Assembly: GCA_965205915.1 (NCBI GenBank)
Contig: OZ242191.1
Coordinates: 1,240,001 to 1,304,000 of the forward strand
From: VXMO01 sp965205915
Lineage (GTDB): Bacteria > Chloroflexota > Dehalococcoidia > UBA6926
Direction of reading: 5' to 3'
DNA: 64,000 nt
The position numbers and the translations under genes are program-made. Of the stretch, positions 43,089-50,526 are shown in pieces (within the stretch, counting starts at the first letter, position 1; each line of letters opens with the position of its first letter). Below the pieces are notes generated by a model. That model was not told the origin of the DNA. It made no database searches and worked only from the letters and a program-made list of their open reading frames with translations.

Positions 43089-45500
43089 ATGACAACTACA
43101 ACAAACAGCAACCAGACGGCACTCGGTCATCTAAAGGTCGTTGAGCTTGGCGGGGGGAGCGGGGCGACGGCCCTTGCCGGTCGTCTGCTCGGCGATATGG
43201 GGGCGGACGTAATTCTCGTTGAGCCGCCCGGCGGGGTTGGCGCGCGGGACACTGGCCCGTTTGCGCACGACGTCAAAGATTCCGATCACAGCCTCGTCTT
43301 CCTCGACCACAACATCAATAAGCGATCCGTCACGCTGGACATTGAGACGACCGAGGGGCAGGAGGCCATCAAGCGGCTCGCGTCATGGGCAGATGCGCTG
43401 ATTGAGTCGTATCCACCCGGCCGGCTCACGGAGCGCGGCCTCGCATATGCAGACCTCTCTGCTATCAATCCGCGCCTCGTCTACGGCTCCCTGACGCCGT
43501 TCGGCCAATCCGGGCCGTACAGGGACTACGCTGCGACGGAGCTGACGATCCAGTCGCTGGCGGGCGATCCGTGGGTCTATGGGGACGACGAACGCGCCCC
43601 GGCCATGGTTCCCGGAGACGCAACGGCGCGAATCGGATCAATGCACCTTGTCCTGGGAATTCTGATGGCGTTGCGGGAACGGCGATGGTCGGCCCGGGGC
43701 CAGCACATTGATGTCTCACGACACGACGTTGGCGTCTGGCAGCTCGTAAGCGGCAGCGTGTCGCGCATTAGCGGGCGCAACGAGGTATTCAGACGGCCCG
43801 GCAAGGCTTCCACCGGCATCGGCAGCATTTACTATTGCGCGGACGGCATCATACAGGTATTCCCCTCAACAGATTCGCAATTCCGCGGCCTCGTGACGGC
43901 GTGGATGCAGGACCCGTCCTTTGACGATGCTGTCTGGGATGACGTCAACTTTCGGCGCGACAACTTTGATCTGGTCGACGGAAAGCTAAGGGACTTTTTC
44001 GCGACGCGAACCGTGGCCGAGATTGATGCCGGCGCGGCGCGGCACAATATCCCGTTGTCCCCGGTCTCATCAATGGCCGAGTTTGCCGAGCACCCCCATA
44101 CGCGTGAACGCGGCTTCATTATCAATGCAAACCACCCCGTCATTGGTGACTACCGAGCGCCTGGCGCGCCGTATCGCTTTAGCGAGACCCCGTGGGTGAT
44201 CAGCCGACCGGCCCCGCGCATTGACGAGCACGGCGATGAAGTCCGGGAGATGATCAAGGGCCTGTCGTCGGCGCCGTTTGATGCGTCGACGTTTGTCGCG
44301 CGCATGACGGATCGCCGCAAGCAGCCTCTGGAGGGAGTGCGCATTGTCGACCTGAGCCGCGTGTTTGCTGGCCCCTTTGGGACGATGCTGCTGGCGTTCC
44401 ATGGCGCGGAGGTCATACGGCTGGAGTCGGAGGAATTGCCCGCCTTTCGTCAGCCTCGCCAGCCAAACTTTCCGGAACTGAATCGCAACAAGCTTGCATG
44501 CACCATTGACATGCGCTCGCCTGAGGGCGTGGCGCTCATCAAGCGCCTGGTCGCCCAATCCGATGTCGTCTTTGAGAACTTCCGCCCCACGGTGATGGAG
44601 CGCATGGGCCTGTCCTATGAGGAGCTACGCAAGATCAGGCCAAATGTGATTATGGCATCTATGTCCGGGTACGGTACGACCGGGCCCATGAAGGACCGCC
44701 CGGCGTTCGGCCAGATACTCATGTCATTCGGTGGACTCTCCTATATGTGGGGGCACCCGGAGAGCGATATCGATACCCGCCCCAAGAATGCCTATTCTGA
44801 TTTTGTGTTGGGCGCGCAGGCGGCGATGGCCGTTGTCATGGCGCTGGAGCACCGCGACCAGACTGGGCAGGGTCAGCACATCGAGAGCTCACACGTGGAG
44901 GGTCTCGTGGGCATGCTAGGGCCGGAGATGCTCTCATATCTGGTAAACGGCGTGAGTCCCCAGGCGCGGGGCAATGCCAGCGACGTATACGCGCCCCACG
45001 GCGTCTACCCCTGCATCGGCTTTGACGCCTGGATCTCCATCGCCATTGAGAATGACGCCCAATGGGCGAGGCTTGTGGGCGCGATGGATAATCCCACGTG
45101 GGCGCACGATGCCCGATTCGAGACTCACGCAGGCCGACTGGCCAATCGTGCGGACCTGGATGAGCGGATAGGAGAGTGGACGGCAACGCGTTGGGCGGGG
45201 CAGACACAGATGCTACTCCAGCCGCTCGGCATCCCCTGCGGCGCCGTGCAAAACCCGCTGGAGCTGCTGCGAGACCCGCAACTGCGGCATCGCGGCACAA
45301 TCGTCACCGCGCACCACGACCCCGAGTGGTGGGGCACCTTGCAACACCCGGGCCTCTCCGTTCACCTCAGCGACACCCCCGGCTGGGCCACCGACTCCAC
45401 CCCCCTCATGGGCCAGGACAACGACCGCGTCTACAAGCAAATCCTCGGCCTAACAGAGACAGAGATAGCGGAACTCACGGCGGAGGGGATTTTGCGGTAG
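43089..45500 (+). CDS. fused double CaiB/BaiF family III CoA-transferase
   Basis: An 803-residue protein made of two family III CoA-transferase units. The first runs to about residue 395 (LKVVELGGGSGATALAGRLLGDMGADVILVEPP; GQHIDVSRHD with an Asp at the usual acyl-acceptor position). The second starts at LEGVRIVDLSRVFAGPFGTMLLAFHGAEVIRLES and carries GQGQHIESSHVEG, with Glu where Asp is expected. Tandem fusions of this type are found in Chloroflexota and actinobacterial catabolism. ATG 43089 is used; GTG 43080 is possible. Substrates unknown. Confidence 0.9.
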   Translation: MTTTTNSNQTALGHLKVVELGGGSGATALAGRLLGDMGADVILVEPPGGVGARDTGPFAHDVKDSDHSLVFLDHNINKRSVTLDIETTEGQEAIKRLASWADALIESYPPGRLTERGLAYADLSAINPRLVYGSLTPFGQSGPYRDYAATELTIQSLAGDPWVYGDDERAPAMVPGDATARIGSMHLVLGILMALRERRWSARGQHIDVSRHDVGVWQLVSGSVSRISGRNEVFRRPGKASTGIGSIYYCADGIIQVFPSTDSQFRGLVTAWMQDPSFDDAVWDDVNFRRDNFDLVDGKLRDFFATRTVAEIDAGAARHNIPLSPVSSMAEFAEHPHTRERGFIINANHPVIGDYRAPGAPYRFSETPWVISRPAPRIDEHGDEVREMIKGLSSAPFDASTFVARMTDRRKQPLEGVRIVDLSRVFAGPFGTMLLAFHGAEVIRLESEELPAFRQPRQPNFPELNRNKLACTIDMRSPEGVALIKRLVAQSDVVFENFRPTVMERMGLSYEELRKIRPNVIMASMSGYGTTGPMKDRPAFGQILMSFGGLSYMWGHPESDIDTRPKNAYSDFVLGAQAAMAVVMALEHRDQTGQGQHIESSHVEGLVGMLGPEMLSYLVNGVSPQARGNASDVYAPHGVYPCIGFDAWISIAIENDAQWARLVGAMDNPTWAHDARFETHAGRLANRADLDERIGEWTATRWAGQTQMLLQPLGIPCGAVQNPLELLRDPQLRHRGTIVTAHHDPEWWGTLQHPGLSVHLSDTPGWATDSTPLMGQDNDRVYKQILGLTETEIAELTAEGILR

Positions 45501-45515
45501 GGGGGGGATGTAGTA

Positions 45516-45938
45516 CTAAAGAAGTGGTGGCGTAAAGATCTCGAGCCCGGGGATGTCTTCAAAGTCTCCATCTGTGGAAGCTAGCGGGCATTTGAGTAGC
45601 AGCGCCGTGGCGGCTATCCAAGCGTCGGCAGTCTCCAGCCTCCGACCTACACGTTCTCGAATTAATCTGAGGCTCGCTGAGATTTTGGCCAATTCTGGCG
45701 ACGATTCAATGACTTCATGACGCCAAATGTGCATGTCAAGTTGATTGCGTCGCTTGTCGCCCCAATCGTCCTTCAATGCACCGAACCACAATTCGTCAAT
45801 CGTCTGGAAGGAAATGGCAGTGACCTTTCCGTGCAGAGCTTCTGTGTAGGGCCTGGTCCCCGTTCGTTGCTCCCTGATCAATAGAGAAGCGACACTCGTA
45901 TCAAGGACGACTAGATTAGTTGCTTGTGATAGCGTCAC
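45516..45938 (-). CDS. VapC-like PIN-domain toxin
   Basis: A 140-residue PIN-domain protein. The acidic residues are in place: VVLDTSVASLL (about residue 12), TIDELWFGA, TADAWIAATAL and STDGDFEDIPGL. The ATG overlaps the stop of the upstream 297-residue gene by four bases, the usual arrangement for an antitoxin-toxin pair, although that partner is far larger than normal antitoxins. Ends 15 bases from the end of the convergent CoA-transferase. Confidence 0.87.
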   Translation of the reverse strand: MTLSQATNLVVLDTSVASLLIREQRTGTRPYTEALHGKVTAISFQTIDELWFGALKDDWGDKRRNQLDMHIWRHEVIESSPELAKISASLRLIRERVGRRLETADAWIAATALLLKCPLASTDGDFEDIPGLEIFTPPLL

Positions 45939-46825
45939 GCTTGTCTACCTTCTTTGACAGCGTTGACGAAAGAATCAAACTCTTCTTCGGTTAACTGAAT
46001 CTGTGGTGGAGGTGGACCAACTCCAAATATCTTCGGGCTGGGATTCTCCAAGAACGCTTCCATGCTGAACGGGCCGTGCCGACCGGAGGCCGCAGTTACA
46101 TCGTTGACAGTGAACTTTGACCACGAGTCATCCCGGTCGAATTGACCTTTACCTATGACCCGGACGGATTCGGTGGCAAGCTGGCGCATAGCGAGGGCAA
46201 GTGCTTCGCCAAACGTTAGGCTGATGTAGCCATCGCCCAAATAGTCATGAAGCTGCGCTGTCCCCTTTGCCCAATTCACTTCACGCAGCCAGCCGTAAAG
46301 TGTTGCGTCTACCTCTTCGCTTGCTTGTGTCGTTCGGTGTGCCACCGTACGACCAAGTCGGAGTTTCTTACCTGACTTGGCAGTTGCGATAGACACCGCT
46401 GAAATGTCCGAGGATAGCCTCTCACCTAAGAGCCTGATTTCGTCGGTTGCTGGCTGCGGCATCCCGGCACCATTGTTTTCTTCTGATTCCAGCAGGGCTA
46501 TGACAGCTTCACCGGACAGGTCGTCCATGGGAATCTGCCCTTCAAGTGCGGGGCCTACATCAAAATGCGCCACTAATGATCCTGGCGAAGTTGCAACGAG
46601 CCGCAGAGCGCCCTGATCTCGCACGGCATCCGGTGGACGACCTTGCGATATATCAACGCCTATCATGTCGGCAATCGTGAACCGGAGGGCCCTTTGAAGA
46701 TGGTCGACCGTCCTCTGAAAATCCTCTAAGGACACTCCTCGTTCGGCATCAATTCCTGGACCCTCAAATGTAATGTCAATGCGCGTTGCGACGGTAATCC
46801 TCCTGCAGTGTCTTCGTCGAGCCAT
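45935..46825 (-). CDS. unrecognised protein coupled to a PIN toxin (candidate large antitoxin)
   Basis: A 297-residue soluble protein I cannot assign. It begins with a basic patch (ARRRHCRR), then RIDITFEGPGIDAERGVSLEDFQRTVDHLQRALRF, which looks like a beta-hairpin followed by a helix. A middle region (LHDYLGDGYISLTFGEALALAMRQLATESVRVIGKGQF) and a C-terminal acidic tail (QIQLTEEEFDSFVNAVKEG) follow. The C-terminal tail resembles the toxin-binding peptides of small antitoxins. It overlaps the PIN gene by four bases. The start is uncertain: ATG 46825 has no ribosome-binding site, and 46849 is an alternative. Confidence 0.65.
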   Translation of the reverse strand: MARRRHCRRITVATRIDITFEGPGIDAERGVSLEDFQRTVDHLQRALRFTIADMIGVDISQGRPPDAVRDQGALRLVATSPGSLVAHFDVGPALEGQIPMDDLSGEAVIALLESEENNGAGMPQPATDEIRLLGERLSSDISAVSIATAKSGKKLRLGRTVAHRTTQASEEVDATLYGWLREVNWAKGTAQLHDYLGDGYISLTFGEALALAMRQLATESVRVIGKGQFDRDDSWSKFTVNDVTAASGRHGPFSMEAFLENPSPKIFGVGPPPPQIQLTEEEFDSFVNAVKEGRQA

Positions 46826-46888
46826 GTCGCTGCCAAGACACAATAGCATACAGAAAGAACACTATTGCGGTGAGTTCCTGTCCCCACT

Positions 46889-46985
46889 CCATGTACCATT
46901 AGTCTGCACAAAGGAGTCAATCATGCCAAACATCACCCTCAATCACTGGACGACCTGAGGGACGTGTAAGATGGCGAAAGCGGCG
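46889..46985 (+). repeat. 5' duplicate of the ArsC/Spx gene leader and start (copy 1)
   Basis: Matches 47826-47928. The leader shares CCATGTAC and an AAAGGAG site, with indels; from the ATG the match is 55 of 63 bases. The copies part right after GCGAAAGCGGCG, inside the hairpin of the intact gene. Confidence 0.8.
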
Positions 46986-46988
46986 TAG
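46923..46988 (+). pseudogene. truncated copy of the ArsC/Spx-family gene, keeping the in-frame TGA
   Basis: From a well-placed AAAGGAG site the frame reads MPNITLNHWTT, TGA, GTCKMAKAA, then TAG. It equals the first 21 codons of the gene at 47866, including the TGA where the first active-site cysteine belongs. Copy 1 has lost the second arm of the hairpin and the rest of the gene. A DUF433 gene starts 35 bases further on and may use its leader. Confidence 0.75.
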
Positions 46989-47023
46989 CCGATAGCAAGA
47001 AGGGTCCAGGAAAAGAGGCTCCA

Positions 47024-47269
47024 GTGGACGGGAACGACGAATTGCTTATGCGCATTACGGCCCGTCCTGACGTCTTCGGCGGCAAGCCAATCATTCGTGA
47101 CATGCGCATATCGGTGGAGCTAATCCTGAGCCTTCTGAGTCAGGGCGAATCCGTGGAGAACATCCTGGACGATTATCCTAGGCTCGAACCTGATGATATC
47201 CGCGCTTCCACTGCGTACGCACGCGCGGTCATCGCGGGCGACAGCCTGTCGGCCGTCAGAGCCACCTGA
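47024..47269 (+). CDS. DUF433 domain-containing protein (putative antitoxin)
   Basis: An 81-residue protein with the DUF433 core: RITARPDVFGGKPIIRDMRISVELILSLLSQGESVENILDDYPRL, then a helix ending DDIRASTAYARAV. DUF433 proteins are helix-turn-helix antitoxins, usually with a PIN-like DUF5615 partner; none follows here. GTG 47024 has AGAGG upstream. It sits between the truncated and the complete ArsC/Spx copies. Confidence 0.85.
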   Translation: MDGNDELLMRITARPDVFGGKPIIRDMRISVELILSLLSQGESVENILDDYPRLEPDDIRASTAYARAVIAGDSLSAVRAT

Positions 47270-47305
47270 GTTGCCGGCGGTTGATTGGCGTGACCACGAC
47301 GCATC

Positions 47306-47824
47306 ATGCGCCAACTCCACCTCTACATTGCCGCTAGCCTGGATGGGTTTATTGCCGGGCCGAATGGGGAGATTGATTGGCTGGATGCGGCGGGTGATCT
47401 GGATTACGGCTATGGAGATTTCTATGACTCCATCGACACAACGTTGATGGGGCGCGCTACCTACGAGATTACGCAGACTGTCGAGGAGTTTCCGTACCCC
47501 GAAAAGGCCAACTACGTCTTCACGCGAAACCGTGACCTCCCCAACACCGAGCACGTTCGGTTTATCTCAGATGACATCGCCGCCTTTGTCCGCCACCTCA
47601 AGGAACATGAAGGCAAGAATATCTGGCTCGTCGGCGGCGGGCAGATCAACACCATCATGCTCAACGCGGACCTGGTCGATGGCATCATCCTGACCGTCTT
47701 TCCCATTGTGCTCGGAAATGGCATCCCGCTATTCGCTCCGGGCGCGCGCCGGGCAGCGTTCAAGACCGTCGACTGCGTCACCTACGAGGCCGGCCTGATC
47801 CAGTGGCGCCTGACCAGGAACTGA
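47306..47824 (+). CDS. dihydrofolate reductase family protein (RibD C-terminal-like)
   Basis: A 172-residue reductase-fold protein. LHLYIAASLDGFIAGPNGEIDWL at the start, TLMGRATYE, and IWLVGGGQINTIML with LTVFPIVLGNGIPLF are hallmarks of the YyaP/YwjB/RibD-C group. The true substrate is unknown; it is not classical DHFR. It follows DUF433 by 36 bases and ends just before the leader of the complete ArsC/Spx gene. The two ArsC copies therefore bracket it and DUF433. Confidence 0.9.
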   Translation: MRQLHLYIAASLDGFIAGPNGEIDWLDAAGDLDYGYGDFYDSIDTTLMGRATYEITQTVEEFPYPEKANYVFTRNRDLPNTEHVRFISDDIAAFVRHLKEHEGKNIWLVGGGQINTIMLNADLVDGIILTVFPIVLGNGIPLFAPGARRAAFKTVDCVTYEAGLIQWRLTRN

Positions 47825-47825
47825 A

Positions 47826-47928
47826 CCATGTACGATGGCCACTAGTTCGCAAAGGAGCCCGCACCATGCCAAACATCACCTTCTATCACTGGGCGACTTG
47901 AGGGACGTGCAGGACAGCGAAAGCGGCG
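47826..47928 (+). repeat. 5' leader and start of the complete ArsC/Spx gene (copy 2)
   Basis: Partner of 46889-46985, same orientation, 940 bases downstream. It contains the AAAGGAG ribosome-binding site, the first 21 codons with the TGA, and the first arm of the hairpin. Confidence 0.8.
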
Positions 47929-48222
47929 CTTTCGCAAGCGGGACATGAGTTTGCCGAACGTGACTTCTTCAAGGAGCGGATGACACGGGATGAGATTGTT
48001 TCTCTCCTCAACGGTGAGCCGCCGAGCGCTATCTTCAATCCGAGATCCGCGTCAGTGCGCAAGAACGGAATAAACGTCGACTCGCTGACCGAGGGCGAGA
48101 TTCTTGATCTGCTCGTTGAGGAACCGCGTTATTGGAAGCGGCCTGTGGCGGTCATTGATGGGCGGATTATCGCAGGGGCGAATGCCAAGACGATGGCGGA
48201 GGAGTTGGGGTTCTGGCTATGA
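47866..48222 (+). CDS. candidate selenocysteine-containing ArsC/Spx-family protein
   Basis: Read through one in-frame TGA (47899-47901), the gene encodes 118 residues, the normal ArsC/Spx length. It begins MPNITFYHWAT-U-GTCRTAK. Family members have CxxC-R here, so the TGA replaces the first cysteine and gives UxxC. The rest fits the family: GHEFAERDFFKERMTRDEIVSLL, IFNPRSASVRKNG, and EEPRYWKRPVAVIDGRIIAG with the conserved Arg-Pro. A strong AAAGGAG site precedes the ATG. A perfect hairpin follows the TGA at SECIS distance. The alternative, a start at ATG 47980 making 80 residues, would lose the redox site. Role would be thiol/selenol redox or arsenate reduction (inference). Confidence 0.72.
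47917..47935 (+). promoter_or_regulatory. candidate bacterial SECIS element
   Basis: GCGAAAGC (47917-47924), loop GGC, GCTTTCGC (47928-47935): a perfect 8-bp stem within the coding sequence. Its loop starts 23 bases after the TGA and opens with G. Both fit the published bacterial SECIS consensus as I recall it (loop 16-37 bases after UGA, G in the first two loop positions). The decayed copy 1 has lost the second arm. Confidence 0.6.
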
Positions 48223-48286
48223 CCGCCGTCTGAGCTTCAGTCGGCCTTCGTGGCTCAGAGGGGCAGCCAAGTGAGTGGTCTCGTCC

Positions 48287-48583
48287 CTAAGCTCCGGGGC
48301 CAGGCAAGTCCTGCCGCCCATGTCGAATGCGCAGGATCTCTATGCCGTTATTGATTGGCCGATAGACGATTGTATAGGGCGTTCCGCGAAAAGGGATCGA
48401 GCGGGATTCTGCGCCAATTTCTGGTCTGGCCCGGCCTATCAGTGGCGTATCGGCAAGAGTAACGCAGCGCTCGCGGATTCGGATGACAACGCTTCGGGCG
48501 GCGACTACATTATCCTGTGCAATATAGTCGTGAATCTGAATGAGGTCGGCGTCAGCGGATGCGGAGAAGACACAGAGGCTCAT
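48287..48583 (-). CDS. ParE/RelE-family toxin
   Basis: A 98-residue ParE-like protein. ASADADLIQIHDYIAQDNVVAARSVVIRIRERC, then DTPLIGRARPEIGAESRSIPFRGTPYTIVYRP and EILRIRHGRQD match the family throughout. The ATG at 48583 overlaps the antitoxin stop by four bases; an upstream frame to 48601 is not needed. ParE toxins poison DNA gyrase, others in the fold cut mRNA; which applies is unknown. Confidence 0.88.
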   Translation of the reverse strand: MSLCVFSASADADLIQIHDYIAQDNVVAARSVVIRIRERCVTLADTPLIGRARPEIGAESRSIPFRGTPYTIVYRPINNGIEILRIRHGRQDLPGPGA

Positions 48584-48858
48584 TCTGAGCGCTTGGCCCA
48601 CTCATCGTTGCGCTTCAACAGCCGCTCAAAGACAACATCGGCAGGTATCGTTCCCTCACGATCTGACCGCTCAATAGTCTGTTTGATGCTCTCGCGGAAT
48701 TCGGCAATTTCTCGCTCATATGCCTCGCCATACTCCTCAATGAAGCTGAGGGCCGTGTTTACAACCTCCGTCTCATTTGAGTAGAGTCCGGACTTCATCC
48801 TCTTTCGGACGCGCTGGCTGGTCTCGGCATCGAGTTTTATTTCTTTATCCATGGCCAT
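48580..48858 (-). CDS. ParD-family antitoxin
   Basis: A 92-residue ribbon-helix-helix antitoxin. IKLDAETSQRVRKRMKSGLYSNETEVVNTALSFIEEY forms the DNA-binding dimer, and the acidic-basic helix after it (IAEFRESIKQTIERSDREGTI) should bind ParE. Antitoxin-first order with a four-base overlap is standard. Starts 64 bases upstream of the MaoC gene end on the same strand. Confidence 0.87.
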   Translation of the reverse strand: MAMDKEIKLDAETSQRVRKRMKSGLYSNETEVVNTALSFIEEYGEAYEREIAEFRESIKQTIERSDREGTIPADVVFERLLKRNDEWAKRSE

Positions 48859-48921
48859 ACCCTATGCAGATTCGTCATTCGGTGCAAGTCGTCATCGTGA
48901 GGCAGGCAAATTTGGCGCGCT

Positions 48922-49368
48922 CTAGCCCTCGCGCTTCGGCAGCATCACCGTCGCCGTGCCCGGGGTGACCTTCTCGCCCTTCTGGTTCGTAATCAGCATC
49001 TCAAGGTCAACGACGTGTTGGCCATCGTCATCTATGCGCTTGTCTGAAACACGACCCGTACACGTCAACACATCGTTCTTGAAGTTGATCCCTCGTAGTT
49101 GGGCGTTCAGTGTCAGGATGACGCCCTCCTCGCCGATCCAGTTGCGAACCAGCGTGTGGAGATAGGAAACGCGGATGCGACCCTGACCGATGACGGCCAG
49201 TTGGCCGTTCTCCTTCGCGCCCTCATCGTCCATGTGGTAGGGCACGAATTCGTCATACGTCGCCGCCCACCGATTCCAGTTCATCAGGTCAGTCATGCGC
49301 TCGAACGGCGGCAGTTCTTGCCCGACCTCTATGTCGTCCCAATACGGAGTCTCGGTGTCCGTCGTCAT
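48922..49368 (-). CDS. MaoC-like hotdog dehydratase (C-terminal-type half)
   Basis: A 148-residue single hotdog protein. WDDIEVGQELPPFER, the conserved GRIRVSYLHTLVRNWIG, and LTCTGRVSDKRIDDDGQHVVDLEMLITNQKGEKVTPGTATVMLP match MaoC dehydratases. With the next gene upstream it forms a split version of the two-domain protein at 40242. The frame is open to 49506, but ATG 49368 begins the conserved protein. Confidence 0.85.
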   Translation of the reverse strand: MTTDTETPYWDDIEVGQELPPFERMTDLMNWNRWAATYDEFVPYHMDDEGAKENGQLAVIGQGRIRVSYLHTLVRNWIGEEGVILTLNAQLRGINFKNDVLTCTGRVSDKRIDDDGQHVVDLEMLITNQKGEKVTPGTATVMLPKREG

Positions 49369-49387
49369 TGCCAGTCTCCGATCCCGA

Positions 49388-49933
49388 CTACCACGCGATG
49401 TTCGTCGTGCGGGTCGTCTTGACGACCTCGCCGTTCTGTTTCGTCCACGTCTCTTCCGTGATGTAGAAGAGCATGGGGCCGATGCTGCCGGAACGTTCGT
49501 AGACATCCGTTGCTGTGATTACGCTGGTAATGACGTCACCGGGTCGCATGCGGGCGTGATACGTGCTGTCGACGCCGCCGAACAGGAAACGCGGCGGCGC
49601 TCCGGGTGGCCGCAGGTTACGCGCATCCTCGAGCGAGGTTTGCTCATCGCTCAGGCGATCCGGCTGTGGACCGACGTGGGCCCGGCCAATCATCCACGCA
49701 AAGGGATTGAACTCCTCTGGCGCGATGATGCCGCCCCAGCGCGTCGTCGCTGCGTGTACCGCGTCCCAATAGACTGCGGGCGGAACTTCCGGCCAGTAGA
49801 TGGCGATGGCGGCGCGGCGAATATCGCTCTCAGAGATGGGGGGCGATGTGAGAGGCGGCGCCTTTGATCCAACCCACGCGCGCATCGCGTCGGTGATAAG
49901 GGATTGTCCTTCGCCATCAGTAGTCATAGCCAA
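49388..49933 (-). CDS. FAS1-like dehydratase (N-terminal-type half)
   Basis: A 181-residue hotdog protein. ISESDIRRAAIAIYWPEVPPAVYWD, FNPFAWMIG, and YHARMRPGDVITSVITATDVYERSGSIGPMLFYITEETW are the FAS1-like dehydratase pattern. It lies 19 bases before the MaoC-like gene, and the two products probably pair as a heterodimer that acts on a CoA thioester. A second ATG two codons in (49927) is an alternative start. Confidence 0.84.
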   Translation of the reverse strand: MAMTTDGEGQSLITDAMRAWVGSKAPPLTSPPISESDIRRAAIAIYWPEVPPAVYWDAVHAATTRWGGIIAPEEFNPFAWMIGRAHVGPQPDRLSDEQTSLEDARNLRPPGAPPRFLFGGVDSTYHARMRPGDVITSVITATDVYERSGSIGPMLFYITEETWTKQNGEVVKTTRTTNIAW

Positions 49934-49980
49934 CTCCGCCTACAGCTTACACGGACGTAACATTGAAAGGTAGGCGGGTG

Positions 49981-50205
49981 TTATAAATCCCAAAATTCGC
50001 GGCGGGAAAGGCCTGCCTGTTTGATGATGTCTCGAAGTGTCCCGATTGCAATTTCTCGATGCCGCGGCACCATCACCGTTACTGCGCCCCCACCATTCAA
50101 CTTCCTGAATTTGACATGGCTTCCTCTTTGGCTCAATTCGGAAAATCCGGCGGCGCGCAGCTTTCGGGCAACTTCACGAAAGGAGAGCGGCCGAATCGGC
50201 TGCAA
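49981..50205 (-). CDS. HicA-like toxin
   Basis: A 74-residue HicA family protein: LSFREVARKLRAAGFSELSQRGSHVKFRKL with the catalytic His, then PRHREIAIGTLRDIIKQAGLSRREF. The frame begins with TTG inside the HicB gene, a 32-base overlap; no later start would retain the first helix. Here the antitoxin comes first, in contrast with the B-A-B locus at 17.5 kb. Confidence 0.84.
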   Translation of the reverse strand: MQPIRPLSFREVARKLRAAGFSELSQRGSHVKFRKLNGGGAVTVMVPRHREIAIGTLRDIIKQAGLSRREFWDL

Positions 50206-50398
50206 TATCTACCTCAATAAGCGTCTGTTTGGGAATCTTCGTTGCTACTGGTGGCTCAAAGTAGAGCTCTAACGCCTCTTTGAGATTAGCCAGGGCTTCC
50301 TCTTCGGTCTTGCCCTGACTTGCGACCGCTACTTCATGGGCCTCGGCGATGAACCAATCGCCTTCTTGGTACACGCTCGCCAAAAACTGCCGCTTCAT
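50174..50398 (-). CDS. HicB-like antitoxin
   Basis: A 74-residue HicB protein with FLASVYQEGDWFIAEAHEVAVASQGKTEEEALANLKEALELYFE, the standard partial RNase H-like fold. The ATG at 50398 has a GGGGGGAACAGG site; the frame opens at 50443 but that part is not conserved. It would bind the adjacent HicA. Confidence 0.85.
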   Translation of the reverse strand: MKRQFLASVYQEGDWFIAEAHEVAVASQGKTEEEALANLKEALELYFEPPVATKIPKQTLIEVDIAADSAALLS

Positions 50399-50526
50399 CC
50401 TGTTCCCCCCTTGCACCCTGGAAACGTCCTCACGGTTCATCACCGCGTTTCAGTATGCCAGAACGATATCTGATCGTCGGCTGCGAGAGTTGGCAGCCGA
50501 CAGTGAAGGAATCGCGAACCTGGGAA

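Noticed and set aside
46923..46988. A second selenoprotein gene in the truncated ArsC copy
   Set aside because: A TAG follows ten codons after the TGA, the hairpin is lost and the remaining gene is missing, so it is a remnant.
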